A stretch of DNA of 64,000 nt, from NCBI RefSeq assembly GCF_949628265.1, contig NC_088786.1, positions 41,933,681 through 41,997,680 on the forward strand. The letters run 5' to 3'. Below are positions 12,040-25,588 of this stretch, in pieces. Position 1 is the first letter of the stretch; every line of letters starts with the position of its first letter. A program made the position numbers and the translations under genes. Source of the DNA: Cloeon dipterum. Its lineage: Eukaryota > Arthropoda > Insecta > Ephemeroptera > Baetidae. Under the pieces are notes generated by a model, which was given only the letters and a program-made list of their open reading frames with translations, had not been told where the DNA came from and searched no databases.

Positions 12040-12623
12040 AAAAAAATACATGAAAGTTAAATAAATAAATGTCGATAAGATTTTTGTCTGGAAATTTTGC
12101 TTGAATGTTAAGAATATTAAGACTTTAAATTTTGGTCCATAAGACGACCATTTAACTAGCCTACAGTTTTTATATTTAAACAAAGTTATTTGAACTGTTG
12201 AGTAATTATTACTGAATTCTTATAATTTGTGAATATATTATTGTGTTACATTTTGCTGAGGAAACAGCAGAATTGATTCATAATATCTATATAAGTTTTC
12301 CACTCATTAAATAATGAAACTACAGTTAAGTACATTTTGACGTTATTCCTTTCCAAATGCATCTTATTTTCATTTGTTTATTGAATGTGAATTAAAATTT
12401 GTTTTGGTTTTGAAGAAAACACTGTAATAGGTAATAGACGGTAACCTTAAATAAGAAACAACTTTTTGAAATTAAAAACAAGTTTAGTTAAGTTCTAACT
12501 ATCGTTAAATACAATTTACTGCTTTTACAGCGAACGTTTCATTGTGAGTATACCGAAATAAATTATTTAATCTCGACTTTTCGAAGGTCAATCTTAATAA
12601 CCTATTTCAATTCTTTTTCAAAG
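12040..12623. other. Cathepsin copy 1 upstream region
   Basis: AT-rich. The last ~300 bp resemble 33840-34215 upstream of the second cathepsin (shared ATTAAGTACATTT-like and TTTAATCTCGACTT stretches), so the promoter region was duplicated with the gene. No exon seen. Confidence 0.5.
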
Positions 12624-14039
<1,416 letters not shown>

Positions 14040-14054
14040 TTTTTAATCAAATAA

Positions 14055-15056
14055 AAGTGTAATTGTAAAAAAAAACATCACGCTGCTCATTTTGGTCGTA
14101 AAAATATCCACTTTACCCAATTCGGCCCTCAAGAATGGATTAGTGAGCTCAGAAACTTCGTCAAAGACGGTCTGCTTTTAATAGACGATAATTCATTAAC
14201 GAGTAATTATATGTTTTCTCTAAAGGAGAGTTACAAAAAAGAAAGAAAACGAAAGCTACTAGCTCATTAGGAGAATTAAGATAATATAATCAGGGTCTTA
14301 GAGAGGCATCGCACGTTGATGCACGTTCCTTGTTGGCTTTCCTTCAAATGCAGACATTATTTTGGAGTAGCGGTGAGTAAGGGCAAAACTCGAGGGAGTG
14401 AAATTTTTTGACTGAACGAGGAAGAATGCTACGAAAGTCTAAGCCAGTTACCTTTTTGGATGCTTTAATTTCTAACCCTTCAATAATAATCCAGATTGTT
14501 TGGAATGCGCGTTATCAGGATTGATGCATTTTATATTACGGAACAAAACAATTATTTTGTGACATTGACAGACATGATTTTCAAGGATGTTTTTCTCATT
14601 TCTTAAAAAAAATTTAAATCTCTTCGTTAAGTAAAAATAGTTTCAATTAAATTTAGATTTTAATTTTTCATATTTGGCGTGAAAAAACGTGACTACCACT
14701 AAACAAATTTTAGGATATTTTCGCAAACAGATAATTCGCAAAAGTAGGTGAAGCAGCAAAGAAATGATATTCATCTTTCTGGTTTTTCCATTCAGCCAAA
14801 ACGAATGATTTCAAACATTTGTAATCCTAATAATTATGTCTGAACAAAATTTAATCACTTTAAGACAAATATTCCGATAGGTGTGTAGCAAAGAAGAAAT
14901 AGGAAAAGGCAAGATTTGAATGCACTGCTATTTATTATACATACATATTTTGGAATTATGAATTTTTATATTTCTCTTTATATATATGATCAAAAGGACC
15001 TTGATAAAGATATTATCGCTGACAAGCTTATTGTGTCTCTTCTTGAAAATTCAACA
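14055..15056. other. Intergenic region, nothing recognised
   Basis: AT-rich DNA between the cathepsin 3' end and the A5 stop codon. Short open frames near 14916-15137 lack family resemblance. No repeat or RNA gene seen. Confidence 0.4.
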
Positions 15057-17259
15057 TCATTCCTCATTATCATCGTTGATGTACTCAAGAGGATGCTGTG
15101 TTTCAATGTGATTCGTGACATCTGTTATTTCGAATGAAGAAAACTCACATTTTGAGCAGCAGAATTTCTTTCGAGTTGGAACGCCCTTCTCCTCATTTCT
15201 GTGTTTCGAGCTATTCATGTGTCTTTTCACAGATGATGTTTTTGAGAAGAATTCGCAATGCGGACAAGCAGGTGTTTTTCGAACTGAACAGATCGGTGGA
15301 CGAAAATGCTTTTTGATGTGTCTTTTTAAACGGTGTTTGTTCTCTGTGGAGTAATGACAATGTGCACAGCGAAGTTCCTTCCTTTCTCGATGTTTCTTGC
15401 GCTCGTGCTCGCGCCTTTCCTCCCATGAGGGGTAAAAATACCTGCATCCTAAAATTGAGCATTTTTGCAGCCTGGGATGATTTCTTTTATATTGGTGCTC
15501 ATTGATGTTACTACAATTTTTGTTGCACGATTCTGCTGCACAATAACCACCGCTTGAGTTCAATTTCTCACTGGTCTGTTTTACTCCTTTCTTCAACCAA
15601 TCTGAGTCAGATTTGGCTTCTTGCGGATCCTGCTCTCTTTTCCTCTTCAAACTTCGGACTCCGCTGCTATCAGAACCTCCTATTTCAGTTCAATTAAATT
15701 GACTTACGTTTATTAAATCCAAAATAATTACCATGTGCCTCTTTCTGCTCAACAACCAATTCTTCATTCCACTCAGGATTTTCATGAATGGTTGGATCAT
15801 CAACGAAATCTGAAAAGGGCACAGGCGTTGCTCCAAACCGAAATCCAGTTTCCTCCTGGCCGTTTCCTTGGGACTGTTCTTTGCTCTCATTTTGAGACTC
15901 TTTGGAAAGATTTGACTTGTTAGTCTGGTTCTCTCTGCCACTGAAGCCTTTAATGCGATCATTATTTTTATGTCGAAGAAATAAAACATATAAACACACC
16001 ATTGTAAGCTTGAATTGCATAGAAATTTGCAACATTTTGGTTGTTCAGATTAGGCAAATGTTCTGAGGGATGTTGTCCAACTGAATTTAGTTGCTGAAAA
16101 CCTTGACTCTGGCCTGCACTCCAGCTACCTTGAAATTCCCCGAATTCAGCAGTTCCTGGTAGTTTTACTTCTTCCTTACATTGCAGGACCGGAAAAGATT
16201 GGTCTGGAAAAGCTGAAAAAGCGTTAACGACATTGTATAGATGTAATACCATTTTCCTAAATTTGCGGCTCATTCTTTAAATTCAATTTTTGAATATTCA
16301 ATCCACTTACTAGAAATAGAATGATAGAAAAATTAATCGATCATTATAAGACTTTGGTTTGACCATCAAGATTGAACATTCAATTTTATGGTCTTTCAAA
16401 AGAAGCTCGCATTTTATTACCTGTTTCAATTTCTTGAGGCTGCATGTTAGGTACCATATATTGAGCTTCAAAGCCGGGATTCATCGGTTGTTGGCTCTGA
16501 TTCAAAGACATGCAAGAGTTGTGCTCGGCTGGAATCAAGTGTTCAACTTTTATTTTGCGTGTAACACACAGGTTTGAAATCATATCATATTATTTTTGAT
16601 TAAATGCAATTTTATAAGTACGAACGTGTTTCGACTGATTTTTAAATGGCAAACTTGGGTGACCCAAACTCCCAAATAATACAGATTAACAAAAATATGG
16701 AACGCATGATATTTACCGTAATATTGATTTTGGTTTCCGTTCACGTAACTCGCATGCACACTTCCACTGCTGCTCGTGTTCGAATAAAAAGTGTCGCCAT
16801 CATAGGGATTGGAGGAGGCTGAAACCGTATTCATTATACACATCAAACAATCAGAGGAAAATAAGAAAAATAGATGCCTGTTTGATATTGCTGCGGTTGC
16901 AAGAAGTGAGGCTCCATTGATTGGGAAGCAAATTGAGGTTGATCCAATAAATGATTGAATGGCTGCACCTGCTCTTGCCTTTGGGTGAAAGGCACCTCAT
17001 TATACTGCTCAGCTGAAATAAAATTATAAAAATATCTTTGCTGTTCTTTCCTCTAACTTTATATGATAATCTGTACCAGGATACGCTGCTGGTTGTGGGT
17101 TTTGGTAATTCCTGCGAACATATTAGTTTCAATAAGAATATACAAAGCAAAAGAAAGCAAAAAATACCATGCATTGTAGTATACGCATGCGCAATGTGCA
17201 CAGTAGAAATTTCCATCCGCTTGTAAAATGTTTCCACATGTGCTGCAAATGGCCGCCAT
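15057..17259 (-). CDS. A5: chimeric zinc-finger gene (type A start, type B end)
   Basis: Exons 17168-17259, 17077-17111, 16878-17012, 16717-16818, 16421-16528, 16000-16203, 15732-15947 and 15057-15679 sum to 1515 nt, an open frame of 504 codons plus stop. The N-terminus is type A: zinc ribbon (CSTCG..CAHC), PPYP mini-exon and AEQ/Q-rich linkers. Exon 15732-15947 (SGRENQ..ESQNES) is shared with B2. The last exon is type B: LKRKREQDPQEAK, an NLS-like basic run, then five fingers (C-x4-C YCAAESC; CSILGC..H-x4-H; CAHC..H; CPHC..H; CSKC..H) and an acidic HPLEY tail. Every junction keeps phase, so the chimera looks functional. The donor after 16878-17012 is GCATCT (GC-AG). Confidence 0.8.
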
Positions 17260-17591
17260 CAATTACTCACCCTGACGAAATCCCAACTCATAAACGACAC
17301 TTCTGAAACACTTTTTAACTTTTTTGTTAGACATTTGTACTCATCTCATGTTAATTGAGTTCTCAAAACATCATAAATATGAATTAAAATCAATAAAACT
17401 TCCTTTTACTCCATTGGAGTTCATTCGTTCTAAAGGACTAAAAACCGGCTGCTGAGTGAAAAAAGATCGCAGATTTTCGTATTAATTTGATCAAATAAAT
17501 CTTATTGAGTTCCGATAGTCATAGTCACACTCTTTAATAAGATTATGTATCGTTTAAAGTCTGATTAAAACGAAATAAATCAGCTTTTTTG

Positions 17592-17750
17592 CCTCACCAA
17601 TTCTATCGCTTGGAGTTCCCTCTAAAAATCACCTGATTTTCGTAGCGTCACCCAAAATACTAACGGTTTATTCGGTTAACTCAGGGCGTGAGAGCCAGGT
17701 GGCAGGTCAGTCGGGAACGCCTTATTTCTATTTGAACCGTCAATGGCGGG
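17592..17750 (-). promoter_or_regulatory. Type A upstream element (A5)
   Basis: Fifth copy, about 330 bp 5' of the A5 ATG. It is closest to the A1 copy: both read ACTAACGGTTTATTCGG where other copies have CTGAAGGTTCATTCGG. This supports A1 and A5 as recent duplicates at their 5' ends. Confidence 0.65.
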
Positions 17751-19298
17751 CAAATATATTAATTAAAACACATATCCACCACAAAGCATATATTTGGCTC
17801 CTATATAAAAAACTTTCAGATTATTCGCGACATTTTGTTATCGCAACTAATTAAATAATCATAATTCTCTGGTTTGCTTACTGAATTATTTTTTTTAAAT
17901 TAAGACTTTGGCTACGATGTTAAGTGATTATTATTAAACATTGTGCCCTCCGCGATACAGTTTTGTGATTACACGTCTTTTGATTATAATAATGATAATA
18001 ATAAATACGTATCATGCATTAAACTAAATCCTATGAAGATAAATTCAATTTTGTTTTTATCTCGAAAACACTTATAGGCGCTTTGGTCCACCTGCTGCGT
18101 TTCGTTGCTTTGAACATCCAGAAACTGCTGCAGATTTTGACCATCTGCGGAACATCAATTAAATATCAAACTCGTCAACAGAACATTAGTACAATTGAGG
18201 ACAGTTTTAAATCTTTACCCATTTCTTTTTGGTCCATGAGAGCAGGAAGAGCTGCTCTGAATCTGAAACACGTGTTTACCTGCTGACAGTAGGTTACAAA
18301 CTGGCTCCGAATTTAAGGTGGATATGGGGAGGATTATTCTTGGCAGCTGCGCATGTGCGGACAGGATAGCGCTTCTCGCAGTGTTGCCAAGTTTCGTTAA
18401 ACATAATAGCTTGATGAATGAGACTGATGCAGGATGAAAATTGAAAAAATGCATGGATTAATGGATGCAACAAGCCTTTAATTTATACATTTGTTTATAA
18501 ATTTGCAATAATTAAAAAAGGATCTACCGAAAGATTAAAACTTTCAAGTTTTCTACGAGGTAAATAAAACACCAATTGGATCGAAACCTGATATATTCTA
18601 CGGAAAATTTTAAATTTAATCTAAAAAATAACCACTGAAACGAACCGAGGTCAAGAAATATTAAGGTTTCATCATAATAATTCAATTTCATTCCTAGCAA
18701 TTTAGTTTTTATTACATTGTTTGAAAAGAAAAAAAACTGTTTTACAAAAAGTTAGTCGGAACTGGAAGAAGGCATACGTTCGTCCTTTAAGACAAGGCAT
18801 GATCATTACCTGCCTTTGGCAGGTGAAAACCCCAACAAATTTTTGCTCGATTACGATTTATTTAAATTTTTGTAATTTCCTAGTTTGCCTCGCATCCTTT
18901 TATTTCCACAGGTTCCAACTTGCAGACTCTCGATGGAACATTTTTGACAAAATCTTTTTATTGATATCTTTAACATAAATTTTTGATTTCTAAATAGCAG
19001 ATAGCGTCGTGAATGTCTTTTAAATTCTGGCACAAGTCCAATTCTGATAAAATTTATTCCTGAGAAAATTAGGTATTTTTCAATTAAATGATGCAATATG
19101 ATATTTTTTCCATGAATATTTTTTTATTATTAATCCGATCGGATAACCAAACTCGCTGTTTTCTAGTTGTCAATTCTGTTTACAAAGATTTTCGTGAATT
19201 GGAGGCTCGCACAATTTACAATTTCCGACGGATAGGCGTTAGGGCCTTTTGATGCAAAGCTCAGCTACTCAGCACTTCTTGCAAGTCAAATGTCATTA
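17751..19298. other. A5/B1 intergenic region with a possible Q-rich exon relic
   Basis: On the minus strand about 18078-18144, a stretch behind a CCGCAG acceptor reads GQNLQQFLDVQSNETQQV, similar in style to the family's Q-rich linkers but unlinked to a gene. The rest (18145-19298) shows only short AT-rich open frames that I do not support as genes. Confidence 0.35.
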
Positions 19299-21101
19299 CT
19301 AATCATCATCATCATCGATATACTCAAGAGGATGTGTTTCAATGTGATTTTCAACATCCGATTTTTCAGTTGAGGTGAAGTCACATTTTGGGCAGTAGAA
19401 TATCTCTCGAGGTGGAACGCCCCTTTCCTCATTGCTGTGTTCCAAGGTATTTATGTGTCTTTTTACCATAGATTTATCTACTGTGCAGAAATCATCGCAG
19501 TGCGGACATTTATAAAATTTTCGTACTAATTTGCTCGGAAAACAAAAATGTTTCGTTATAATGTGTTTTCCCAAACCCCTTTTGTTATCTGCGGAGTGAT
19601 GGCAATGTGCACAGCGAAATTTCATCCTTTCTCGATGTTTCTTGCGCTCGTGCTCGCGCCTTTCCTCCCATGAGGGGTAAAATCTCCTGCATCCAGGCAT
19701 TGAGCATTTTTGCAGCCTAGGATGACCTTTCTCCTTCAATTGGTGATCATAAATGTGGCTTTGGTATTGTTCCTTGTTGCATGTAGCTGCTGCACAATAA
19801 CCACCTCTTCGGTCCAATTTCTCACTGGTCTGTTTTTCTCCTTTCTTCTTCTTCAAGTCTGAGCCAGATTTGGCTTCTTGCGGATCCTGCGCTCTTTTCC
19901 TCTTCAAACTTCGGACTCCGCTGCTATCAGAACCTCCTATTTCAGTTCAATTAAATTAACTTACAGTTATTAAAATTAAAATAATTACCTTGAGCCTTCT
20001 TTTGCTCATCTGCTGATTTGTCACTCCGCTCTGGAACTTGAATCGAGAGTTGATTCCAACCGTGCGAAGTTCCAGGCATATCATAAGCCACTAAAACAAA
20101 ATATTGTTATTTTTTATTGAGTGATTTAACCACAGTAAAAAAGTTCTTCTTACAAGGAGCACTTCTTGTCGATGAGCTGTTATGGTCAACTCCACGATGA
20201 TCCAGATATTCGTTTAGAATTCCAAACAAATCAGGAATTTCGCGATGGTTTTGAGCAGGAGAGTTTAGTTGCCAGCGTGCTCCTTCCTGACCCTGGTTCA
20301 TTTCTGCAAGCCCAAGAGGTTGCTTTGCTGAAAAAAAGGAATTATTCCGATCTCCAAGAGCTTTAAAAATGCTAGTATCATGATTAAAAACCACGGGTAC
20401 CAAAAAGCCATTCAACACCCCAAAATATATTAGTGACAATAAAATAACAAATATCTGAAATAATTTACCAGGATTTGGAATGAAAGGTGCGGCGTTATGT
20501 GAAGCATATAAGGGTAGGCCAGTAAAATAATTAAGATCAAAAGCTGGCAGCTGGCTAGGATGGAATCGTCCTTGAGTTTTCTTACAATGTGAAGCACTTG
20601 TTGGTGGGAGAACAATTTCGTCTCCACGATCCATCTTTTGTCTTTTCGGCGTCTTCGATACTCCAAAAGAAGAAGGAGTGTCTTGACCCGATCGTCCATC
20701 TTGATGTCTTTTTGACGCGTTTGAAGGTTCAGGGACATTTCTCAAGGACTGGGTCTGACTTGTTCGGACTGCAACATTAGTTTTCCGCTCGACAAAATTA
20801 TGGACATTTGATTATACAATTTGTTTAATGCTTATTCTTGCAGTTAAGATTGATTAGGAAGAGTTAGCAGCCTTAAAAATAGAAGGGTTTAGAAAAAAAC
20901 ATACCCGTCAAATCAAGTGGGGCGTCGAGTAATGGTGACGCTGGAATTTGCCTCACCTCCTCTACTTCTGACGCTGGACTGAGGTTTTGAGGATTAAAAT
21001 CAATGAAAATTCAAAGCTCATTTGAGATTTTACCTTTGGTGGTCAGTGTCTGAGGTTGAAGCCGAGATTTTACTCGGTATTATTCCTTTTGTCCGAGCCA
21101 T
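19299..21101 (-). CDS. B1: type B five-finger gene
   Basis: Start at 21101 (MARTKGIIPSK). Exons 21034-21101, 20905-20978, 20469-20768, 20154-20327, 19989-20090 and 19299-19936 total 1356 nt: 451 codons plus stop, all phases consistent. Order: short basic N-terminus, acidic SPASEVEEV exon, a linker with SKTPKRQKMDR (NLS-like) ending FIPNPG, a MNQGQ exon, a MPGTSHGWNQ exon, then the finger exon. Fingers: YCAAATC, CSMPGC..H-x4-H, CAHC..H-x4-H, CPHC..H and CPKC..H-x3-H, then an acidic PLEYIDDDDD end. About 420 bp of intron separate the start codon from the non-coding exon at 21521. Nuclear nucleic-acid binding is inferred; the family name is unknown to me. Confidence 0.82.
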
Positions 21102-21520
21102 TATCTCAAGAATAAAATCTTCCAAGGATGAGTGTAACCGCAACGCTTGTGTTGATTTTAGAAGACAATTTTCCTCACTGCCACACAGTGAGAAAAGTAG
21201 CGAAAATTAGAAAGACTCTCAATCATCGACCATTTCCAGCCCATCAAAGCGCATTTTTCAATTTTTTATTTTATTCTTTTTGTGAAAGATTCAGCACTTT
21301 ACGCAATTAATTTTTTAAATGAAAACCACCATATTGGATTTGAAATTTGACCGTTAGGAAATATTATTTCAAATCGCATCTCGCCCCTGGCCCCTTGTGC
21401 TTTCGTAAGTTTGAAAATGCCATTTACGTAAGATCGATTTTAATCAAAATGATTTTACAATTAAGGTACAATTAACAGCTTGGAAATTGAGAAGGCTATA
21501 AAACGCTTAAATTTACTCAC

Positions 21521-21800
21521 GATATTTGGGATTTCGAGCCTTCTCCGTCAGCTGTGTGGCGTGAATTAAAAGCTAAAAGCTAAGAGCTGTCGTGCAGGCT
21601 CCTCAGTTCAGGAAAACTTATCGCTAGGAGAATTTTGATCATAACCAATCAAAAAGTGCCACGAGAATTCAGGCAACCAATCAAAGAAGAGACGAGAGAC
21701 TCTCCCTTACTGGCGGTGTCACTCTGAGCTGGTAAGCCAGCCAATCAAGGAGTTGCTCATCCCTTCTCTGAATGGTCGGCAATGTTCTTGTGGTACCTAC
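21521..21800 (-). promoter_or_regulatory. Type B CCAAT cassette and non-coding exon 1 (B1)
   Basis: Transcribed leftward. Several CCAAT boxes lie within ~150 bp (AACCAATCAAAA, CAACCAATCAAAG, CAGCCAATCAAGG), then GAGCCTGCACGACAGCTCTTAGC and a GACGGAGAAGG segment ending in a donor (ATATC/GTGAGT) at 21521. Seven versions exist in the window. Promoter role inferred from its constant position before B genes. Confidence 0.65.
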
Positions 21801-21825
21801 CGTACTTTAAATAAAGCGCGGTGGA

Positions 21826-21905
21826 AAAGGCCGAGCACGACGAGAAAGTGCACAAGAACAAACACGGGTTTATTTTGCCTGTGCTTCACTTATTTGCCAA
21901 TAAAG
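21826..21905 (+). pseudogene. Relic tail of a type A finger exon
   Basis: On the plus strand the frame reads EKAEHDEKVHKNKHGFI, matching EKEQHDDKVHKNHHGFI at the end of A2. The rest of that exon is absent, and the fragment starts where the B1 CCAAT cassette ends. It marks a breakpoint joining type A and type B DNA. Confidence 0.6.
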
Positions 21906-22619
21906 GAATGGCTTAATTAGAATAAAACCAAAAATGTAGCAAAAAATATTTGTTAAGGATCCAAATAGAATGAACCATTCTTTGGCAAGTGGTCTTCAGA
22001 TCTTGATGAAATTCGGCGGAGTTGTTGCCTTAAGGACTTAAGTTTAAATCTAAAATATTGGATCTAAATTAAAAACATTTCCCATTTTACAAGGGTTCAA
22101 AATTTGAGATTTTTGAAAAGGCGATGTTTTCAAAACGGCGATTGGCGATTTGTTACTTGGACTCTGTTATAGTGGTAAACACAAAATAATTTAATTCCCG
22201 AAATGATCTACGCTTAATGCCCAACAACTTTCCTACGATGACCAACTTCGTAGGTCAAAGGTCAAGGTCAGTAACTTGGGGTCAAACTTTCCAAAAAAAT
22301 TCCGCATACCCGCAAGTACAAAAATTTTGTAAATTCTAATTAGCCTCATATCCATGGTAAAAACATATAATATATAAAAAATTGGTGACACTTTTTTTTC
22401 GTTTTCGAGATATTTCGAATTGAGTGTTTAAAGTCGATGTTTTCCGGGTCTTCCGGCCGATTCAAATAAAACATGTTTTCCGCTTCATCTCAGCAAATTT
22501 TTATTTCAGTTTTTTATATCACTCTCAAATATTGGTGAAAGCCATGATCATCATAGAGAAAAGTAAATTTGGATGAAAAGATCAGCTGCTCAGATATCCT
22601 TGAAAATCCAAGGACAATC
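21906..22619. other. Intergenic region B1/B2
   Basis: AT-rich DNA with no supported exon. It contains tracts such as TAGGTCAAAGGTCAAGGTCA near 22250, a possible nuclear-receptor-type AGGTCA direct repeat, but nothing else ties it to regulation. Confidence 0.35.
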
Positions 22620-24326
22620 TTAATCATCATCGTCCAGATACTCAAGAGGATGATGTGTTTCAATGTGATTCGTGACATCTGTTATTTCGAATGAAGAAAA
22701 CTCACATTTTGAGCAGCAGAATTTCTTACGAGTTGGATCGCCCCTCTCCTCATTTCTGTGTTTCGAGCTATTCATGTGTTTTTTCACATCAGACATTTTT
22801 ATTGAGAAGTAATCGCAATGCGGACATGCATGTGTTTTTTGAACTGAACAAATTGGGGCACGAAAATGCTTTTTGATGTGGCTTTTTAAATGGGGTTTGT
22901 TCTCTGTGGAGTAATGACAATGTGCACAGCGAAATTTCATCCTTTCTCGATGTTCGTTGCGCTCGTGCTCGCGCCTTTCCTCCCATGATGGGTAAAAATA
23001 CCTACATCCTTTCATTGAGCATTTTTGCAGCCTGGGATGTTTTCTTTTAAATTGGTGCTCATGCATGTTACTAACTTTTTTGTTGCATTTTTTTGCTGCA
23101 CAATAACCTCTGTGGTAGTTGGTCTGTTTTTCTCCTTTCTTTAAATTTGAGTCAGATTTGGCTTCTTGCGGATCTTGTGCCCTTTTTCTCTTCAAGCTTT
23201 GGACTCCGCTGCTACCTTTAGAACCTCCTTCTTCAGTTCAATTCAAATAAATTAAAAAAAACTTTATAAAATGTATTAAAATTACCTTGAGCCTGCTGCT
23301 GCTCATCTGCCGATTCTTCATTACGCTCTGAATTTTTATAAATGGGCATTGCTTCAAACTGAAATCCAGTTTCCTCCAGGGTGATTCCTTGGGACTGTTC
23401 CTGGCTCTCATTTTGGGACTCTTTGGACAGATTTGACTCGTCGGTCTGGTTCTCTCTGCCACTGGTGCCTTTCAAAAAGAGATTAATTTTTAAAATTCAT
23501 TTAAGGACAACTCTAAAATAAAAACACCCTTGGTTTACATGCTTAGCTTATTCTTGGTATCGGTCAAGAATGGATTAATTTCAAAATATCAAAAAGCAAT
23601 TTCACACAAAAACATCTAGACGATTGATCGATACAAATTAAAAATTATTTTTTTTTAAATCTACCTTCAGAAGCAGCGATTTCAGTCTTGATATGACAGA
23701 CCTGAGCATTGGAAGTTGATGGAAACTGCGCTGGTATATTACCGAGCGAAGTTCCTGGCGCCATAAAACAATTTTTAAGAATTCCTCTCCAAAACATAAG
23801 TTTTAATTAAACTAACCCCAGGATTCTACATATACTATTTACTATGCTATTGTGAATCTCTATATATTTTATGCGCCTATCTCACTTAATTAGTATGGGT
23901 ATTATGTTAATCTTACACACTCTTATTGTAGGTGTGGTTACAGGTATTATAATTGCACCATCTGCTGGAGGCGGCTTCAAACATTAAGGGTTTGCACAAC
24001 TCCAATTAACATTATATTAATAAATGCTAATTTCTTGCAAATTAAGGCAATTGAGATTGACAAGGAGAATGTACAGCGTTAAAATTTTTAAAAAAGGACG
24101 AGATTTGAACAAAAAAAAGCATACCCGTCAGATCAAGTGGGGTATCGCCTTGCTGTGACGCTGGTGTTTCTGAATTTTGCTCGACTTCCTCAACTTCTCG
24201 CTCTGGACTGAGGATTAAGGGATTAAGTCAGTAAAAATTAAAGCCTCATTTAAGATTTTACCTTGGATGGGCATTGTTTGAGGGTGAAGTCTGAATCTTC
24301 CTCGGTGTTCCTTTTTTCCGAGCCAT
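22620..24326 (-). CDS. B2: short type B five-finger gene
   Basis: Start at 24326 (MARKKGTPRKIQTS). Exons 24262-24326, 24125-24207, 23665-23754, 23286-23468 and 22620-23227 total 1029 nt: 342 codons plus stop. It lacks the NLS/FIPNPG and MNQGQ exons of B1 and instead has a PGTSLG-like exon and the SGRENQ..ESQNES exon shared with A5. The final exon is closest to that of A5 (CAHCHYSTENK, HFRAPICSVQK, HHPLEYLDDDD). The first type B finger is reduced to CAAKKC..H. Intact and in frame. The intron between 23754 and 24125 contains a fragment of the foldback element. Confidence 0.8.
23953..24003. repeat. Single-arm fragment of the foldback element
   Basis: Within a B2 intron, CACCATCTGCTGGAGGCGGC and the following ~25 bp match one end of the 1296-1704 foldback arm (GCGCCATCTGTTGGTGGC..). 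No second arm was seen nearby. Solo arm or old relic. Confidence 0.4.
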
Positions 24327-24755
24327 AATCTCAAGAATTAAAATCTTCCAAGGATGTGTGTAATCGCAACGCTTGTGTTGATCTGAGAAGACAATTTTCC
24401 TCACTGTCACACAGTGAGAAAAGTAGCGAAAATTAGAAACACTCTCGATCATCGACCATTTCCAGCCCATCAAAGCGCATTTTTCAATTTTTTATTTTAT
24501 TCTTTTGTGAAAGATTCAGCTCTTCACGCAATTAATTTTTTTAAATAAAAACCACCATATTGGATTTGACATTTGACCGTTAGGAAATATTATTTCAAAT
24601 CGCATCCCGCCCCTGGCCCCTTGTGTTTTCATAAGTTTGAAAATGCCATTCACCTAAGATGGATTTTAATTAAAATGATTTTACAATTAAGGTTATAAGG
24701 TTCAACAGATTGAAAATGGGGAAGGCTATAAAACGAAACGCTTAAATTTACTCAC

Positions 24756-25000
24756 GATATTTGGGTTTTCGGTCCTTCTCCGTCAGCTGTGTGGCGTGAA
24801 TTGAAAGCTAAGAGCTGTCGTGCAGGCTCCTCAGTTCAGGAAAACCTGCTAGGAGGTTTTTGATCATAACCGATCAAAATAAAAGTGCCACGAGAATTCG
24901 GGCAACCAATCAAAGAAGAGAGAGGCTCTCCCTTATTGGCGGTGTTGCTCTGAGAGCTGGTAAGCCAGCCAATCAGGGAGTTGGCCATCCTTTCTCTGAT
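24756..25000 (-). promoter_or_regulatory. Type B CCAAT cassette and non-coding exon 1 (B2)
   Basis: Same layout as upstream of B1: CCAATCAAAGAAGAG and CAGCCAATCAGGG sites, GGAGCCTGCACGACAGC and the ATATC/GTGAGT donor. DNA between the donor and the B2 start (24330-24750) is nearly the same as in B1, so both 5' ends derive from one duplication. Confidence 0.65.
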
Positions 25001-25588
25001 ACGTAATGCTAGGTAATGCAAAAGTGATCATGAAGGGTGCCAGTAGCCCCCCTCGAGCCGTTTACTTCCCCCTGGAAATCCGTAAAAATTATTTTTCATA
25101 TTTTTAACCTATCTCGATAAATTAAGCGTGTTACCAATCAAGTGTGTCCCAAAAGAGTTAAAATAATAATTATTTATTACTTTGTTTGTAGAGAAACCTT
25201 ACTAATATTAAGATGCAAAAAAATGTATTTAGGTTTATATAAAAAATATCATTAAACTGCGTTCTGGTTTATTCAAAACAACTTAAATTATCTATTATCT
25301 ATATTTATTAAGAAATTTTAAATATTTTTCCTATATTTCATATTCTACAGCGTTTTTTACTATATTATTTTATATAAATGCAACCGATTCCAAAATTTTA
25401 TTTCACACATAATATGCACCAAATGCTGATGGTTGCACAAAGAGGGAAGACGAAGTGGAAACCGAAGATGAAAATGCATTAAGAATAATTTTTTTGTCAA
25501 ATAACCACTTTGATTTATTTTTATGTGTATCATAAATACAAGCAACAAATGGGAAAATCTCAGTTTAGATTCAAAAGTTATGTTATCA
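25001..25588. other. Intergenic region B2/M13
   Basis: Similarity to the B1 upstream DNA ends near 25000. The rest is very AT-rich with no supported feature. The M13 3' UTR probably lies here. Confidence 0.4.

Noticed and set aside
11619-12053. Plus-strand 144-residue protein
   Set aside because: It is the opposite strand of the better-supported minus-strand exon 11826-12036 and starts in low-complexity AT-rich DNA.
22240-22270. Nuclear-receptor response element (AGGTCA repeats)
   Set aside because: A single occurrence in intergenic DNA without conservation in paralogous flanks.
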